Source: Dissophora ornata
Taxonomy: Eukaryota > Mortierellomycota > Mortierellomycetes > Mortierellales > Mortierellaceae
NCBI GenBank assembly: GCA_025201705.1
Contig: MU616648.1
Location: 57,264 to 68,561 of the forward strand
Length of the DNA: 11,298 nucleotides
Direction of reading: 5' to 3'
Shown: piece after piece, positions 1 through 9,172 of the stretch
How positions within the stretch are numbered: position 1 is the first letter of the stretch
How the letters are laid out: the number at the start of each line of letters is the position of its first letter
The notes under the pieces: generated by a model
What the model was told of the DNA's origin: nothing
Seen by the model: only the letters and a program-made list of their open reading frames with translations
The model's database searches: none
Position numbers and translations under genes: made by a program

Positions 1-592
1 CCTGTGGTGCCCCGTTAGCTCTTGGGAAGGAGTTGCTATCTACTGTTATTGCTGAAAAGGAAGTACTGCTCGAGCTGGCCTCCGTGATTCCTGAAGATTG
101 CGAGCTATCCTGAATTATTGCCGATCCTGGGGAGAGTACTGTTGAATTTTCGGCCCTCATAGACTCGGGGCTAATGCCATAGCCAGTAGTCTCAATCACA
201 ACATCCAGGACAACATCTGGAAAGGCCTGGATTCGAAGGGGATCAAGACTATGTTTTTGGATGCGTTAGTATATGAGTTGTTGTATTCACTGTCGTGCTT
301 TTTCTGCAAAGACAGTTGAACAAGTGCATGCATATTCCAATCCAAAGATGAATTACCGTTTAAAATCATCATCCGTAAGGAAGGGGACAATGGTGGTTCC
401 GTTTCGTATGTACTTGACGTTCTTGAAAGCTATCAAAATATCGTCCCAGAGAATAATATAATCCCCGGTGCTTTTGTCCAAACGAGGTTGAATGCTGACA
501 AAGTCCAACATTGGAGTGGATATAGATGAAACACCATCTTTCTGGGCAAGGCGGAACACCTGAGGATGTCCTTGGGGCCCAGTCTTGGACAT
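1..592 (-). CDS. 5' part of an unrecognised fungal gene, two exons visible, runs off the left edge
   Basis: I infer two exons: 592..357 and 248..1, with a 108-nt intron (GTAATT donor at 356, ATAG acceptor ending at 249). The joint is Arg (CG|T), which continues DDDFK into R-LDPLRIQAFP without a shift. The start at 592 has A at -3 and begins MSKTGPQGHPQVFRLAQ. Conserved-looking pieces are PQVFRLA, the Trp-rich ILWDDILIAFKNV, a VPFLTDDDFK stretch and DVVLDVVIETT. After that the chain becomes Ser/Thr-rich and looks disordered. It stays open to the window edge, about 161 codons in all. I see no catalytic motif, signal peptide or membrane segment. From memory this N-terminal layout belongs to a multi-copy family of large proteins in Mortierella-type fungi; I cannot verify that here, and the function is unknown. 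It is a real gene by splice-site fit and codon continuity, but is truncated by the window. Confidence 0.72.
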
Positions 593-1279
593 GGTGTTAC
601 TGCAGATATCCAGAAATTCTTGTGAAGGGGTTGTTGTCAGAAGGGAAAAATGGTTGACGACAAAAGCGAGGAGGAGTCACATTCAAAAGAAGCATCAAAT
701 ATTAATTTTGCAAAATTGATGAGCCTCGTGAGTGACGAGGGTGGAGGTGTGGCAGTGCCATTAATGTGTTCTTTTGTTTTTTTAGCTGGCAACGAGGACG
801 AATAAAGCATTTGACTGATTATTTTGGAACAGAGATTAGTTCAGTTGCCGTTGCGTTGGGTCGGTTGAGTGGTACAGGATTTATATTGTTGGTCTTTGTG
901 GAGCAGTTTGCCGCGCCCGAGACTCCAAAAGGGCCTTAAGAAATAAGTCCTCTCACTCTCCACTTGCCCAGTGGACCTCCATTAGGCTGGGTATGGAATA
1001 CAGCCAACTGCACAAAAAAGAAAGCTCCCCGGTCGGCCAGAAACCGAAGTTAAAGAAGCGCAGTGATGATGCGCCGTTAATTCCAAAGGTGTGTCGGGTT
1101 TGAAGAACTTGTCTATGCGTCATGTAAAGCCTAGGAACACAAAGCTTTGTGGACTTTTTTTTTTAGAATATTAACCTTTTAGAACTTTAAACTGTAGCGC
1201 GCCTTGGAGAAAATATATCTCACTTTTATAGATCTTGCTTCTTTGCTGCTATGATTTGTTATTTTTTCTGTTTGATATA
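593..1279. other. intergenic region between MSH6 and the left-edge gene
   Basis: I see no convincing coding or RNA gene in this 687-bp gap. It should hold the 3' UTR of MSH6 (from 1279 downward on the minus strand) and the promoter of the left-edge gene (upward from 593). A TATAAAT string reads on the minus strand at 885-879, about 290 bp before that gene's start, and is a weak TATA candidate. No AATAAA is evident just after the MSH6 stop, only AT-rich near-matches. A 14-bp palindrome lies at 1138-1151 with a run of ten T at 1155-1164. A short hairpin (CCTCGT/ACGAGG) lies near 724-740. I found no tRNA B-box, 5S or U6 signature. Confidence 0.6.
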
Positions 1280-4200
1280 TTACACAGAGGCCATACTCCG
1301 GAAAATGCGATGCATTACCCTCGTCTCGTGCTCCTTCGTCAACTGTCGAACACCCGCCCTCGCTGGCAAGAAACCATCCTCTTCTCTTCTCCCACCATTA
1401 GCCGTGACACCCTCCATCTCCTCTGTATCCTTCTGGCGATCCTTACTACCTACCCGACTGAGCAAGTACGCCAAATCCATGACCATCCCCTGCCCCACAT
1501 TCTTGGAGCCTCTCTGCGTCTTCCGTTCCTCCTCCCGTTTCGTATCCTGCTTCAACTCAAATTCTTCTGCCATCACTTCCGCACGGTCCACAATCTTTCG
1601 CGGAACACCTGCCATATGCGCCACGTTCATACCATACGACTTTTCACAAACACCATCCACCAACTTGTACAAGAACGTCACCTCCCTATTGGCTTGATCC
1701 ACCTGGCACGCCATGTGCTTCAGCGCCACATTGGGATCCCGTTCAAATTCCGTCGTCAAGGTACCATAATGTGTCGAGAATAGACCCAAGCAGCCGATTT
1801 TGGTCGAAAGCTCGTGCAGGACAGAGTATGCGATTGCGTAGCCGTCAAATGTACTCGTGCCACGTCCCAACTCGTCCAGGATCACCATCGACCGCTCCGT
1901 GGCTTCTGCAAGAATTTTGGACGTCTCTGAAAGCTCGACCATGAATGTGGACTGACCCGCCAAAATGTTGTCATTGGCTCCAATTCGGGTAAAGATGCGG
2001 TCGAATGGCGTTAGTCTGCATTTTTCCGCTGGAACATAGCATCCCAGTTGCGCCATGATGATAGCCACACAAGTCTGTAGCGTGAAATAGTAATAAAATG
2101 AGATCAAATATCGTTTTAGTGAATGTTTTTGTGGATACTGACATGAGAGACGTACGGCCCGTTCATATTAATCCAGCGCTTACCTGTCGGAGCAAAGTCG
2201 ATTTACCACCCATGTTGGGTCCAGTGAGCAAGATCAAGTTGGGCGTTTCCCCTCCAAGGACCGTGTCGTTGGGAATAAAGTCCGATGCGATTCCAGGGAT
2301 CACGCAGGGGTGTCTTAATGCCTCCAATTCGAGGACAGACGTCTCGCTCTCTACAAATTCGGGGCGACAGGCAGGCGCTATATTTGAAATCATGAACAAT
2401 GCAAATTGGTTAGACACCTGTCTGCTCTTTCAAATGCGGAAAAAAAAATCCCATCCCATCCCCATACGACCCTTCACTTACAGCCAAGAGCAGAGCTGCT
2501 CTTCGAGAGCGACCCAAGGCAATCAATCTCAGCAATGATCTTCACTGCTTTCAACCAGTCTTTGTAATTCTCATCGAATTTCGCGTAGAGTCGACCTTGG
2601 AGTTCCCTCATAATTGCACCCTTTGTCTCTCTTGCCTCTTGCAATCGAGTGACCAACGCAATCAAATCAGGGTTGTAGTATCGGCTCACAGCGTTCGTTC
2701 CAGACATCTTTTTCCAATTCTTGGGCACCGCAACCTTGTTCGACACCTCGATCTGGTAGATTTCTTTTCCTAGATCCTTGTAGATAATCTTGGTTGTCTT
2801 CAACTCACGCTTCGCCTTGTCCAGATGTTGCGCAAACTCAGAGTCGAGTTGTTTGAGAGTGTCACTATTGGCGTCATAGTCCTCCGCAAATCCTGGGTAT
2901 GGCATGATGTCACCTTCTGCCGCAGCTACTTGATGGTCGAATGCTTCATTGAAGTAATCCAAGTGCTCTGTCAAATCGGGCAGCTCTGCGAGTACAGACT
3001 CGAGCTTCTTCGACTTGAATTGCTCAGTGTAAGAGCTCAGTCGACGTGTCGTGTCCTATAATGTCGAAGACAGTTAATTTAGTTGACCATAAAATATATA
3101 TTTTCCAGTTCAGAATACTTGCAATGCAGTCTGGTGTGAACATACCAGCAGTGCTCTGAAGGTCGAGAGGACGACCAGGAACTCTGAGATCTTGCACGAG
3201 CCAGCGTGAATGCGACTCACGATACGCTCCAAATCTGGGAATCTTGCGCACTTTTCCTCAAACAACTCCAAAAACCCTGGGACTCGCATTAAATCCTCGA
3301 CTGCATCAAGCCTAGCGTTGATTGCTGGGGTTGATCTCAAAGGATGACAAAGCCAACGTCTGAAAAGTCGCTTGCCGAATGGAGTGACACATCGATTGAG
3401 GAGTCTGAGCACAGTTCCGGACTCTGAGCCATCGCTGTTGTTTTGGAACATCTCCAAATTAGACAGAGTCTGGCCGTCCAAGATCAAGGTTGATGCTTGG
3501 CGAACAGGATCGTAAACATGAAAGTTTTTGAACGACAGAAGTTCCGTATCCAATTTGAGCGATCTCAGGTACCAGACCAAACCGCCCAGAGCACTCATGA
3601 CAGCGTCATTGTCCTTCATCTGCTGCACAGCAGAAGGCCAGCACTCTAACAAGGGGTATATATCACACTCGTTAGAATCCCTACTCAGGTAATATCAGCG
3701 TTATTGGCAGCAGTCATTCTAGCTCACCTGAGGCAACTGATCCTGGGGCATCCGGTCCAAAATATTGATGGACTCGAATCTCGTCTACAGTCGTCAGGGC
3801 ATTCCAAAACTGCGAGTCTGGCTGCAAATGATTCCAGATCGTGTTTACGCCAAGGCTGTTCTTCAAGATACGGGTGCTTCTCACGCTCAATCCGCCCTTC
3901 TCCACCACAATCTCCTTTGGTTTGATCTGGGTAATCAGGGTCTCGAATTTGGTCCGATCCATATCATCATGAAATGAAGCCAAGTTGAACTCGGCCGTTG
4001 AGGTGTCCACAAAAGCGATTCCAAACTGTGTGGGCAAATGCTCTGCTCCAGGTCGGTTGAGTTCTTTGATGGCCATGCAATAAGTCGCCATCTCGTTAGT
4101 CAGCAGGCCCGAGTCTGTCAACGTTCCTGCTGTCAAGATGGAATGTAACTCGCGGCGGATGACCTTCTGGGCCGATGCCTTTTTCACGGCGCCGTCGCGC

Positions 4201-5929
4201 TCACGCATCGCCTTTCCGAGAGCGGTCTCCATTTGATCGACCCTTGCGACCTTGTAGCCCTTTGCGATAAACTGTGCTGCCCAATACTCAAAACTTGACT
4301 CTGGGACTCCGACCATCCTCATGTTGGTGCGGTCGGTCAGCTTGAGATCGAATTGTTGGTGTCCAATATCGGCATCGTTCTCGTACAACTCGTAAAACTT
4401 GCCCTTCTTGAAAAATACCACCGAATCAAAATGCTTTCCCTTGATCTCCCAAAACTGCCTCTCAAAGTCTGTAAACTTGTCCCATGCAATATTAGGAATG
4501 TAGAGTGTTCTGGGGTCGTAATCGGGCGAACCTAGTTCATACAAAGCGATGCATGTTGAACGGTCAAGATTACCCCTGGTATATTCGAATCCACTGACGG
4601 ATGTACCAATCATCAGTAAACCTACCAATTGGGTTGCCTTCCGCATCCTTGATGTCCAAAAGCCATCTGTATCTTCCACTGTTGGTCTCTTCAAATTTGG
4701 CAACACGCTCCTTCTTCTTATCGTCCTTAAGCATCAGCGCTGGACGAGCAGGCAGTGGTTTGCTCAGAGACGGAGCGATTCTCTATATAAATTCAATATC
4801 TTGGTTAACGCACCATCCACTATCAATTGTTTTTAAAAGCAACCCAGGATTAATGAGCGAGGTGTTATTACACTGAAGGCGCTAGCTAGCTTTGACGGTG
4901 CTGCTGCTGCTGCTGCTGCTGCTGGCATGGGCAGAAATTTAGAGGGAGCGGATTTGTTGCGTGTTGGGGATGGTGGGATATCATCCTCGTCGTCGAAAAT
5001 ACTATCGTCCAGATCAGCCTCATCTATTGAGAGAAAGCGATTTAAAAACATAAGCGGTCATTTACGTCCATCTTCAGGCTACCAAATCAATTGGTCAAGT
5101 GGAATAGCTGGAGAAGAGTCGTACCGATCTCCATGTTGAAGTCGTCCTCAGGAACCGCGGCAGGGGCTTCGTACTCTGAATCATCGTCATCATCATCATC
5201 ATATGTCGCCTTGTTCTTTCTGCGTGGTTTGGTAGGGGTTGACGATGTAGCATGCTTGCCATCATCATCGTCGTCATCAGAGATCTGGTACTTGATCCTC
5301 CTAACACCGCGACTCTAGAAAAAGAGCGCGAATACAAGTTTGTTTAGTGGGAATTGCGACTCATGATGGCACCTTTTTCAATAGCTACTCCAATAGCTTA
5401 CCGATCGCCTTGCCGCCAAGGGCAAGTCGTCTTCTTCATCATCATCATCATTGTCGAGACCATCCAGCTGTAGTTTCCGCACGGGGGTATCAAGCGACAG
5501 TTTCTCGACCGCTGCTGCAAACTTCTTGGCCGATCGTGTCTCGTCCTTTGTCAGTGGACTGGCATTTTCTCCGTCCTCGTCCTCAAAATCTATGGTCTTG
5601 CGCTTCGACTTTCTCTGAATGGCCTCATCGGTCGAGAACAATGCTGATGGCGAGTCGAGCGAAAGCGAGTTCCGGGATTGTCTGACATCACTCTTATTGT
5701 TCTTAACGGGCGTCCGCGGTGGCTCGGAGAAGGCAACGGTTGCCTGTGTTCCTGCTACTGTTTTTGATGAAGACGACCTTGTGTCGTTGTTGTCGGAATT
5801 GATGGCGTCTGTAGGAGTTGGAGCCGCTGTTTTGAAGAATGAGAGAAGCGACTTTTGGGTCAGGCTAGACTCGCGGCTCGGTCCCTTTGGCCGCGAGGGA
5901 GACTTTGTGGGCCGGGCGTCCGAAGTCAT
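1280..5929 (-). CDS. MSH6: DNA mismatch repair protein Msh6 (MutS homologue), nine exons, complete
   Basis: With MSH2 this protein forms MutS-alpha, which detects base mismatches and small loops behind the replication fork in the nucleus. Exons by splice fit: 5929-5402, 5314-5125, 5023-4872, 4782-4626, 4531-3728, 3645-3146, 3055-2482, 2377-2184, 2074-1280. The eight GT-AG introns are 82-109 nt. They total 3,894 nt, or 1,297 residues, a usual MSH6 length. The PCNA-binding box QKSLLSFF is at 25-32. A disordered Ser/Lys/Asp-rich arm follows to about 320, with Asp runs and eight Ala. The mismatch-binding domain has GKFYELYE with Phe388-X-Glu390. Connector, lever and clamp domains span about 490-960. 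The ATPase has Walker [10 protein letters not shown] (1021-1029), the STFMVE signature (1075-1080), Walker B ILDE with Asp1100-Glu1101, GRGTST and His1135. All key residues are intact. I see no PWWP or Tudor domain in the N-terminal arm. An in-frame TAA directly precedes the ATG. MSH6 is favoured over MSH3 by the N-terminal PCNA box plus the long arm, and over MSH2 by the presence of that arm. Confidence 0.96.
4899..4922 (-). repeat. in-frame (GCA)8 microsatellite coding eight alanines in MSH6
   Basis: On the coding strand eight identical GCA codons follow PMP and precede PSK, in exon 3 near the end of the disordered N-terminal arm. Codon purity is complete, so the tract is a candidate for slippage. 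As a triplet tract it would change length without shifting the frame. It lies well before the mismatch-binding domain. Confidence 0.9.
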
Positions 5930-5964
5930 TTAGTGCTGATGATCGACTCTTTACAAAAGCGGAA

Positions 5965-5976
5965 TGGCGCCAAAAA
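5965..5976 (-). promoter_or_regulatory. E2F-like site just upstream of MSH6
   Basis: On the minus strand the sequence reads TTTTTGGCGCCA. It contains TTTGGCGC, a full match to the animal and plant E2F consensus TTTSGCGC. It lies about 40 bp before the MSH6 ATG, so it may be in the 5' UTR or core promoter. That E2F acts here is inference; the sequence match itself is exact. Confidence 0.45.
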
Positions 5977-6067
5977 GGAGTTTTTGAGGGGTTGTCAGTG
6001 GGCGTAGAAAACTACGCGCTGCCCGTAAACAAAAACAACTATAGTTCCCTTCCAACAGTCACAGAGA

Positions 6068-6075
6068 GACGCGTC
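6068..6075. promoter_or_regulatory. MluI cell-cycle box (ACGCGT) in the MSH6 promoter
   Basis: The palindrome GACGCGTC contains a perfect ACGCGT at 6069-6074, about 140 bp before the MSH6 start. This is the MBF (Mbp1-Swi6 type) binding site that drives late-G1 genes in yeasts, where MSH6 and MSH2 are periodically expressed. Two further CGCG cores lie 19 and 40 bp to the right, and one 55 bp to the left, which supports a regulatory cluster. Confidence 0.6.
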
Positions 6076-6243
6076 AACGGGAGCTCTGCGCGCCGTGCCT
6101 GAGACATCTCGCGACAAGACAAGATAACAAAGACATGTCACAGAGTCTACGGATGACACTTTGTTTCACCCCCCCCGTCCAAGGGATTTAAACATTCTGA
6201 AGCAGTCGATGCTAGGATTATATACAGCAAATGCCAACTTTCT

Positions 6244-6249
6244 TTTATT
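6244..6249 (-). terminator. polyadenylation signal of STE12
   Basis: AATAAA reads on the minus strand 82 nt after the STE12 stop codon, in an AT-rich setting (GAATAATAAAAG). This is the canonical hexamer at a typical distance. The cleavage site would lie a little further left, around 6210-6235. Confidence 0.6.
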
Positions 6250-6330
6250 ATTCAAAAAGGCTACACAGGGAGATGGATTGATTTTGTACAGGATCGAGGG
6301 GGGGGTTGAGGAAAATAGGGCAATTATTGT

Positions 6331-9172
6331 CTAGATGGGAACGTTGGAGGGCAGCATGCTTCCAAGCGTAAACTCCAGGTACTCTTGGTGGTGATGCGAC
6401 GGTGGCAAGGCGGAGGTATGCACAACAGGATAGCCGGACGCCGCCGAGATGGAGGCCGAGGATGCTGAGGTCGACGACGTAGCCATGGCGGCCGCAAACA
6501 TGTTGGTCGAGGCAGTTGCAGTGGCAACATCAAAGGGGTATCTGCCTCCAAGAGTAACAGGCGTCGCCAATGGGTATGAGCTATATGCCGCATAGTCTGG
6601 AATGACGCCACCGTAGCTAAACGCTCCGGTATTGTAGGGCGTCGCCATCATCTTGGTCACTTCTGACAAGACAGGAGTAGAATCGATTGCAGCCTTGATT
6701 TCGTATTCGTACTTGTAGCGCAGCTTCTCCATGTCACTGATCTCCTCCTCTTCCTCTTCCTCATCCAGTGTGAACAATGGAGGAGGGACTGGCTGGCTGG
6801 CTAGAAAGCCGCCAAAGCCAGCAGAGAGCGGGCCAGCTGCAAAGGGTGCATAGGGCTGGTTGGGAGTCATCATGGGCATGGCAGGCACGAACGACTGACT
6901 AGCCAGTTCTGGGAACGCGCGCTGGCCATTCATAGAATAAGGTGGATGCTGAGCCTGCACCATGGGTGTGATTGACTTTGCGAAACCTTGGCGATGAAGT
7001 TGGAGCTGCTGTTCTTGACTCAAAGTGGAGAGTCTCATCATGTTTAGAATGCTTCCTTCATCATCGTCATCTCCACTGCTGAGTCCGCTAAGACTCTCTC
7101 GCTCGCTCATGGATTCCATTCCGCGCTCTCTGTACGTGCGCCGACGCTTCTTGGTCATGCTGTGGTCAGAAGCGTAGCCCTTGGAGATTCTCAAATGGTC
7201 GTCGTTGTCTTGGTCTTCACCATCGAGATCATCGTCCTCTCCATCCCCACGAGGAGCAGATGAATCATCATCGTTGGCCCACGATGGCTTGTCGTGCGTC
7301 TTACGATGGGCAGCAAGGTTGTCGCTTCTTGAGAAGCGTTTGGAGCATACGTTGCAAGCATAGGGGCGCTCCAGGGTATGCGTCCTCCAGTGGCGTTTCA
7401 AATGCTCAAGTCGCTTGAACAGACGGCCACAAGGCTGCACAGGGCATGCATACGAACGTGAAGGGTTGGAAGAGCCGCTATGAAGGGATTGCAGAGACGA
7501 CATGGATGCAGATCCGTGGTGGTGAGTGGGGCGGGAGGACTCGTGAAGGAAACCGCCTGTCTGCTTGTAGCCCCCATTGTGAGCGCTTCCATCCAAGAAC
7601 CTATCAGCATCCTGCTCGAAATCGATCGATCCGTGGCGACTATCGCCGTGGCGACTATCGCCGTGCATAAAAGATCCTACGATCTTGCCCTGAGAGAGAA
7701 GCTCCGCGCGGTCGATAGATTCAGATAGCATTGAGGGGCCAGCGGTCGAGCGTCTGCGCCTCTTCTTGTACGTAGGCGAACCTTCGAAAAGCGTGAATGA
7801 GCCGAAGAGGCCTGCATTTGCGTCCGACGCATGGTTCAAGGCATCAGGGCCAGCGGCATGGATGCCTTCGGGATCCGATGGGACCTTGGATTCAGAGTTA
7901 TCGTCAGATCTGTTCAATTTAATGTGGAATGCAGAGGGTTAACGAGACAGGCCACAGGACGATAATGCAAAAGTGACAAATAAACGGCTCATAGAAAACA
8001 TACCCTGCATCGTCGATAAAAGAGTGTCCATGATGGAATCCAAGTCGAGGCTCGTTGAAGGGTCCTACGTTACTTTCATGATGAGAGTTTGAAGAACTTG
8101 GGGCAAGACCTGTTGACAATGCGCCCTCGGGCACGAGCTGTGCCTGCGTTGGGGACGTGGCTGTTGGTGAGATGGCCGTTGGCAACTGGCGACTCATTGG
8201 GGCCACTCCATCAGGTGTGAAGCTCTGAAGGGTCTCTGTGATGGTGTTCATCTCAATGGTCCTTCGGGAGAGACGCTCAACCAAGTCACGGACAGTCTCC
8301 AAGGTGCAGGACAATGCAGGCTCAGCTACAGCCTGGGAGGTGGGCTCGGTTCCTGCCTGCTCACGCTTCAGATCGCGCTCCATGGCATCGAGGAAAAGAC
8401 GGTCGTGAGGCACAGAGTACCAGTAAAAGACCTTTTGCTTCTTTTGCGTGCGGATGCAGTTGTTGCGGTAGAGCATCTCCAGAAAAGGCGATTTGGGTTC
8501 CTCCAGACAGGCGTCTGCGCCTGGCTTGAGATTTCGAAGGTCCGAGAAGACACCCTCTTCAAACTTTTTGATATTGCGGACAGGGCGACCAAAACTCTCG
8601 AATCGAGAGACGAGCGACCTGACAATGTCTGTGCCGGTGATGTGATAGAGCTCGTTCCAAAGAACACACGATATCGTTTCTCCAGTAGGAAGCACGAACT
8701 TGGAAAGCTCCATCTGATAGGTGGGGGCTGTGGTCAAAAATACACTCAACCGGTCAATTTCCTCTATCCTGGATGCGGAGGCAGTGCTCAAGGATAGAGA
8801 GTCATGAAGGAGGATGCTCTGCTGGTCATGCTGTTGTTGTTGCAACTGCTGTTGTTGTTGTTGCAGCTGCTGGTGTTGCAGCTGTTCTTGCTGTAGCTGT
8901 TGCTGCTGCTGTTGTTGTTGTTGCTGCTGCTGTTGTTGTTGTTGCTGCTGTTGATGTTGTTGCTGTTGCTGTTGATGTTGTTGTTGCTGTTGCTGTTGCT
9001 GCTGCTGATGATGATGCTGCTGTTGATGAAGGAGATGCTGGTTATGCTGAGTATGCTGTTGTGGGATTTGTTGCTGGTATACCTGCTGTGGATGCTGCTG
9101 CTGGAGCGGGTGATGTGGGTGCTGCTGCTGTGGAGCAAAAAAGTCTTGCCGTCTGGAAGTAGCGGTCAACAT
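6331..9172 (-). CDS. STE12: STE12-like transcription factor with STE domain and two C2H2 zinc fingers
   Basis: This is the fungal-specific regulator that acts below Fus3/Kss1-type MAP kinases to control mating, filamentous growth or invasion, in the nucleus. Exons 9172-8004 and 7909-6331 are joined by a 94-nt intron, giving 915 residues. An in-frame TAA lies nine bases before the ATG, so the start is fixed within this exon. In order: a Gln/His-rich tract at about 27-118; the STE DNA-binding domain at about 135-270, with WNELYHITGTDIVR, KKFEEGVFSDLR and RTQKKQKVFYWYSVPHD; the family hallmark FEGSPTYKKRRRR at 431-443, directly after the splice joint; and two C2H2 fingers (Cys545, Cys550, His563, His567 and Cys575, Cys578, His591, His595). 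Acidic and Ser-rich segments follow, then a second basic patch KKRRR near 643-647. It is longer than many STE12 proteins, mainly because of the Gln tract. The call is firm for the family; one-to-one orthology is not tested. Confidence 0.95.
7631..7660 (-). repeat. perfect 15-bp tandem duplication in STE12 exon 2
   Basis: Two identical 15-bp units code for HGDSR twice (residues about 472-481), followed by a partial third HG. It lies in the low-complexity linker between the FEGSPTYKKRRRR motif and the zinc fingers. The frame is kept. Confidence 0.85.
7910..8003 (-). other. STE12 intron, 94 nt, between the STE domain and the zinc fingers
   Basis: The donor is GG|GTATGT and the acceptor AATTGAACAG. 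A likely branch region is GTTAACC about 35 nt before the acceptor. Splicing completes a Gly codon (GG|A) and restores the frame into SDDNSES. If the intron is kept, translation adds 28 unrelated residues and stops at 7919. The resulting 417-residue protein would have the STE domain and no zinc fingers. Confidence 0.88.
8818..9080 (-). repeat. CAG/CAA repeat tract coding the Gln/His-rich arm of STE12
   Basis: Mixed CAG and CAA codons, broken by CAT/CAC (His) and a few Leu codons, encode roughly residues 27-118. Inside it a 21-bp unit (8900-8920) is duplicated exactly at 8921-8941, followed by a partial copy. The CAA interruptions argue for block duplication as well as simple triplet slippage. 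The tract keeps the frame and ends before the STE domain. Confidence 0.9.

Larger units (their letters stand above)
5930..6330. other. STE12-MSH6 spacer: STE12 3' UTR plus MSH6 promoter
   Basis: Only 400 bp separate the STE12 stop codon from the MSH6 start, and both genes read leftward. The right part holds the STE12 polyadenylation signal. The left part is GC-richer and carries the E2F-like site, a small dyad (GCGTAG-AAAA-CTACGC, 6002-6017) and CGCG cores at 6015, 6070, 6089 and 6110. Homopolymers of eight C (6169-6176) and eight G (6298-6305) are also present. No clear TATA box stands close to the MSH6 start. Confidence 0.7.

Noticed and set aside
225..245. A GGATTCGAAGGG string resembling a tRNA T-loop
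   Set aside because: It lies inside the second exon of the left-edge gene, and no cloverleaf or A box accompanies it.
1066..1075. A GTGATGA string resembling the C box of a snoRNA
   Set aside because: No CTGA D box lies at a fitting distance and no terminal stem is visible.
1138..1164. A 14-bp palindrome followed by ten T, like a bacterial terminator or the end of a Pol III gene
   Set aside because: The window is clearly fungal with spliced genes, and I found no A/B-box, 5S or U6 signature upstream of the T run.
6162..6168. A pheromone-response element (TGAAACA on the minus strand), the classical Ste12 site, in the MSH6 promoter
   Set aside because: A single 7-mer is expected about once or twice by chance in a window this size on two strands. 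Another copy lies at 527-533 inside the left-edge gene's coding sequence. No paired site is present.
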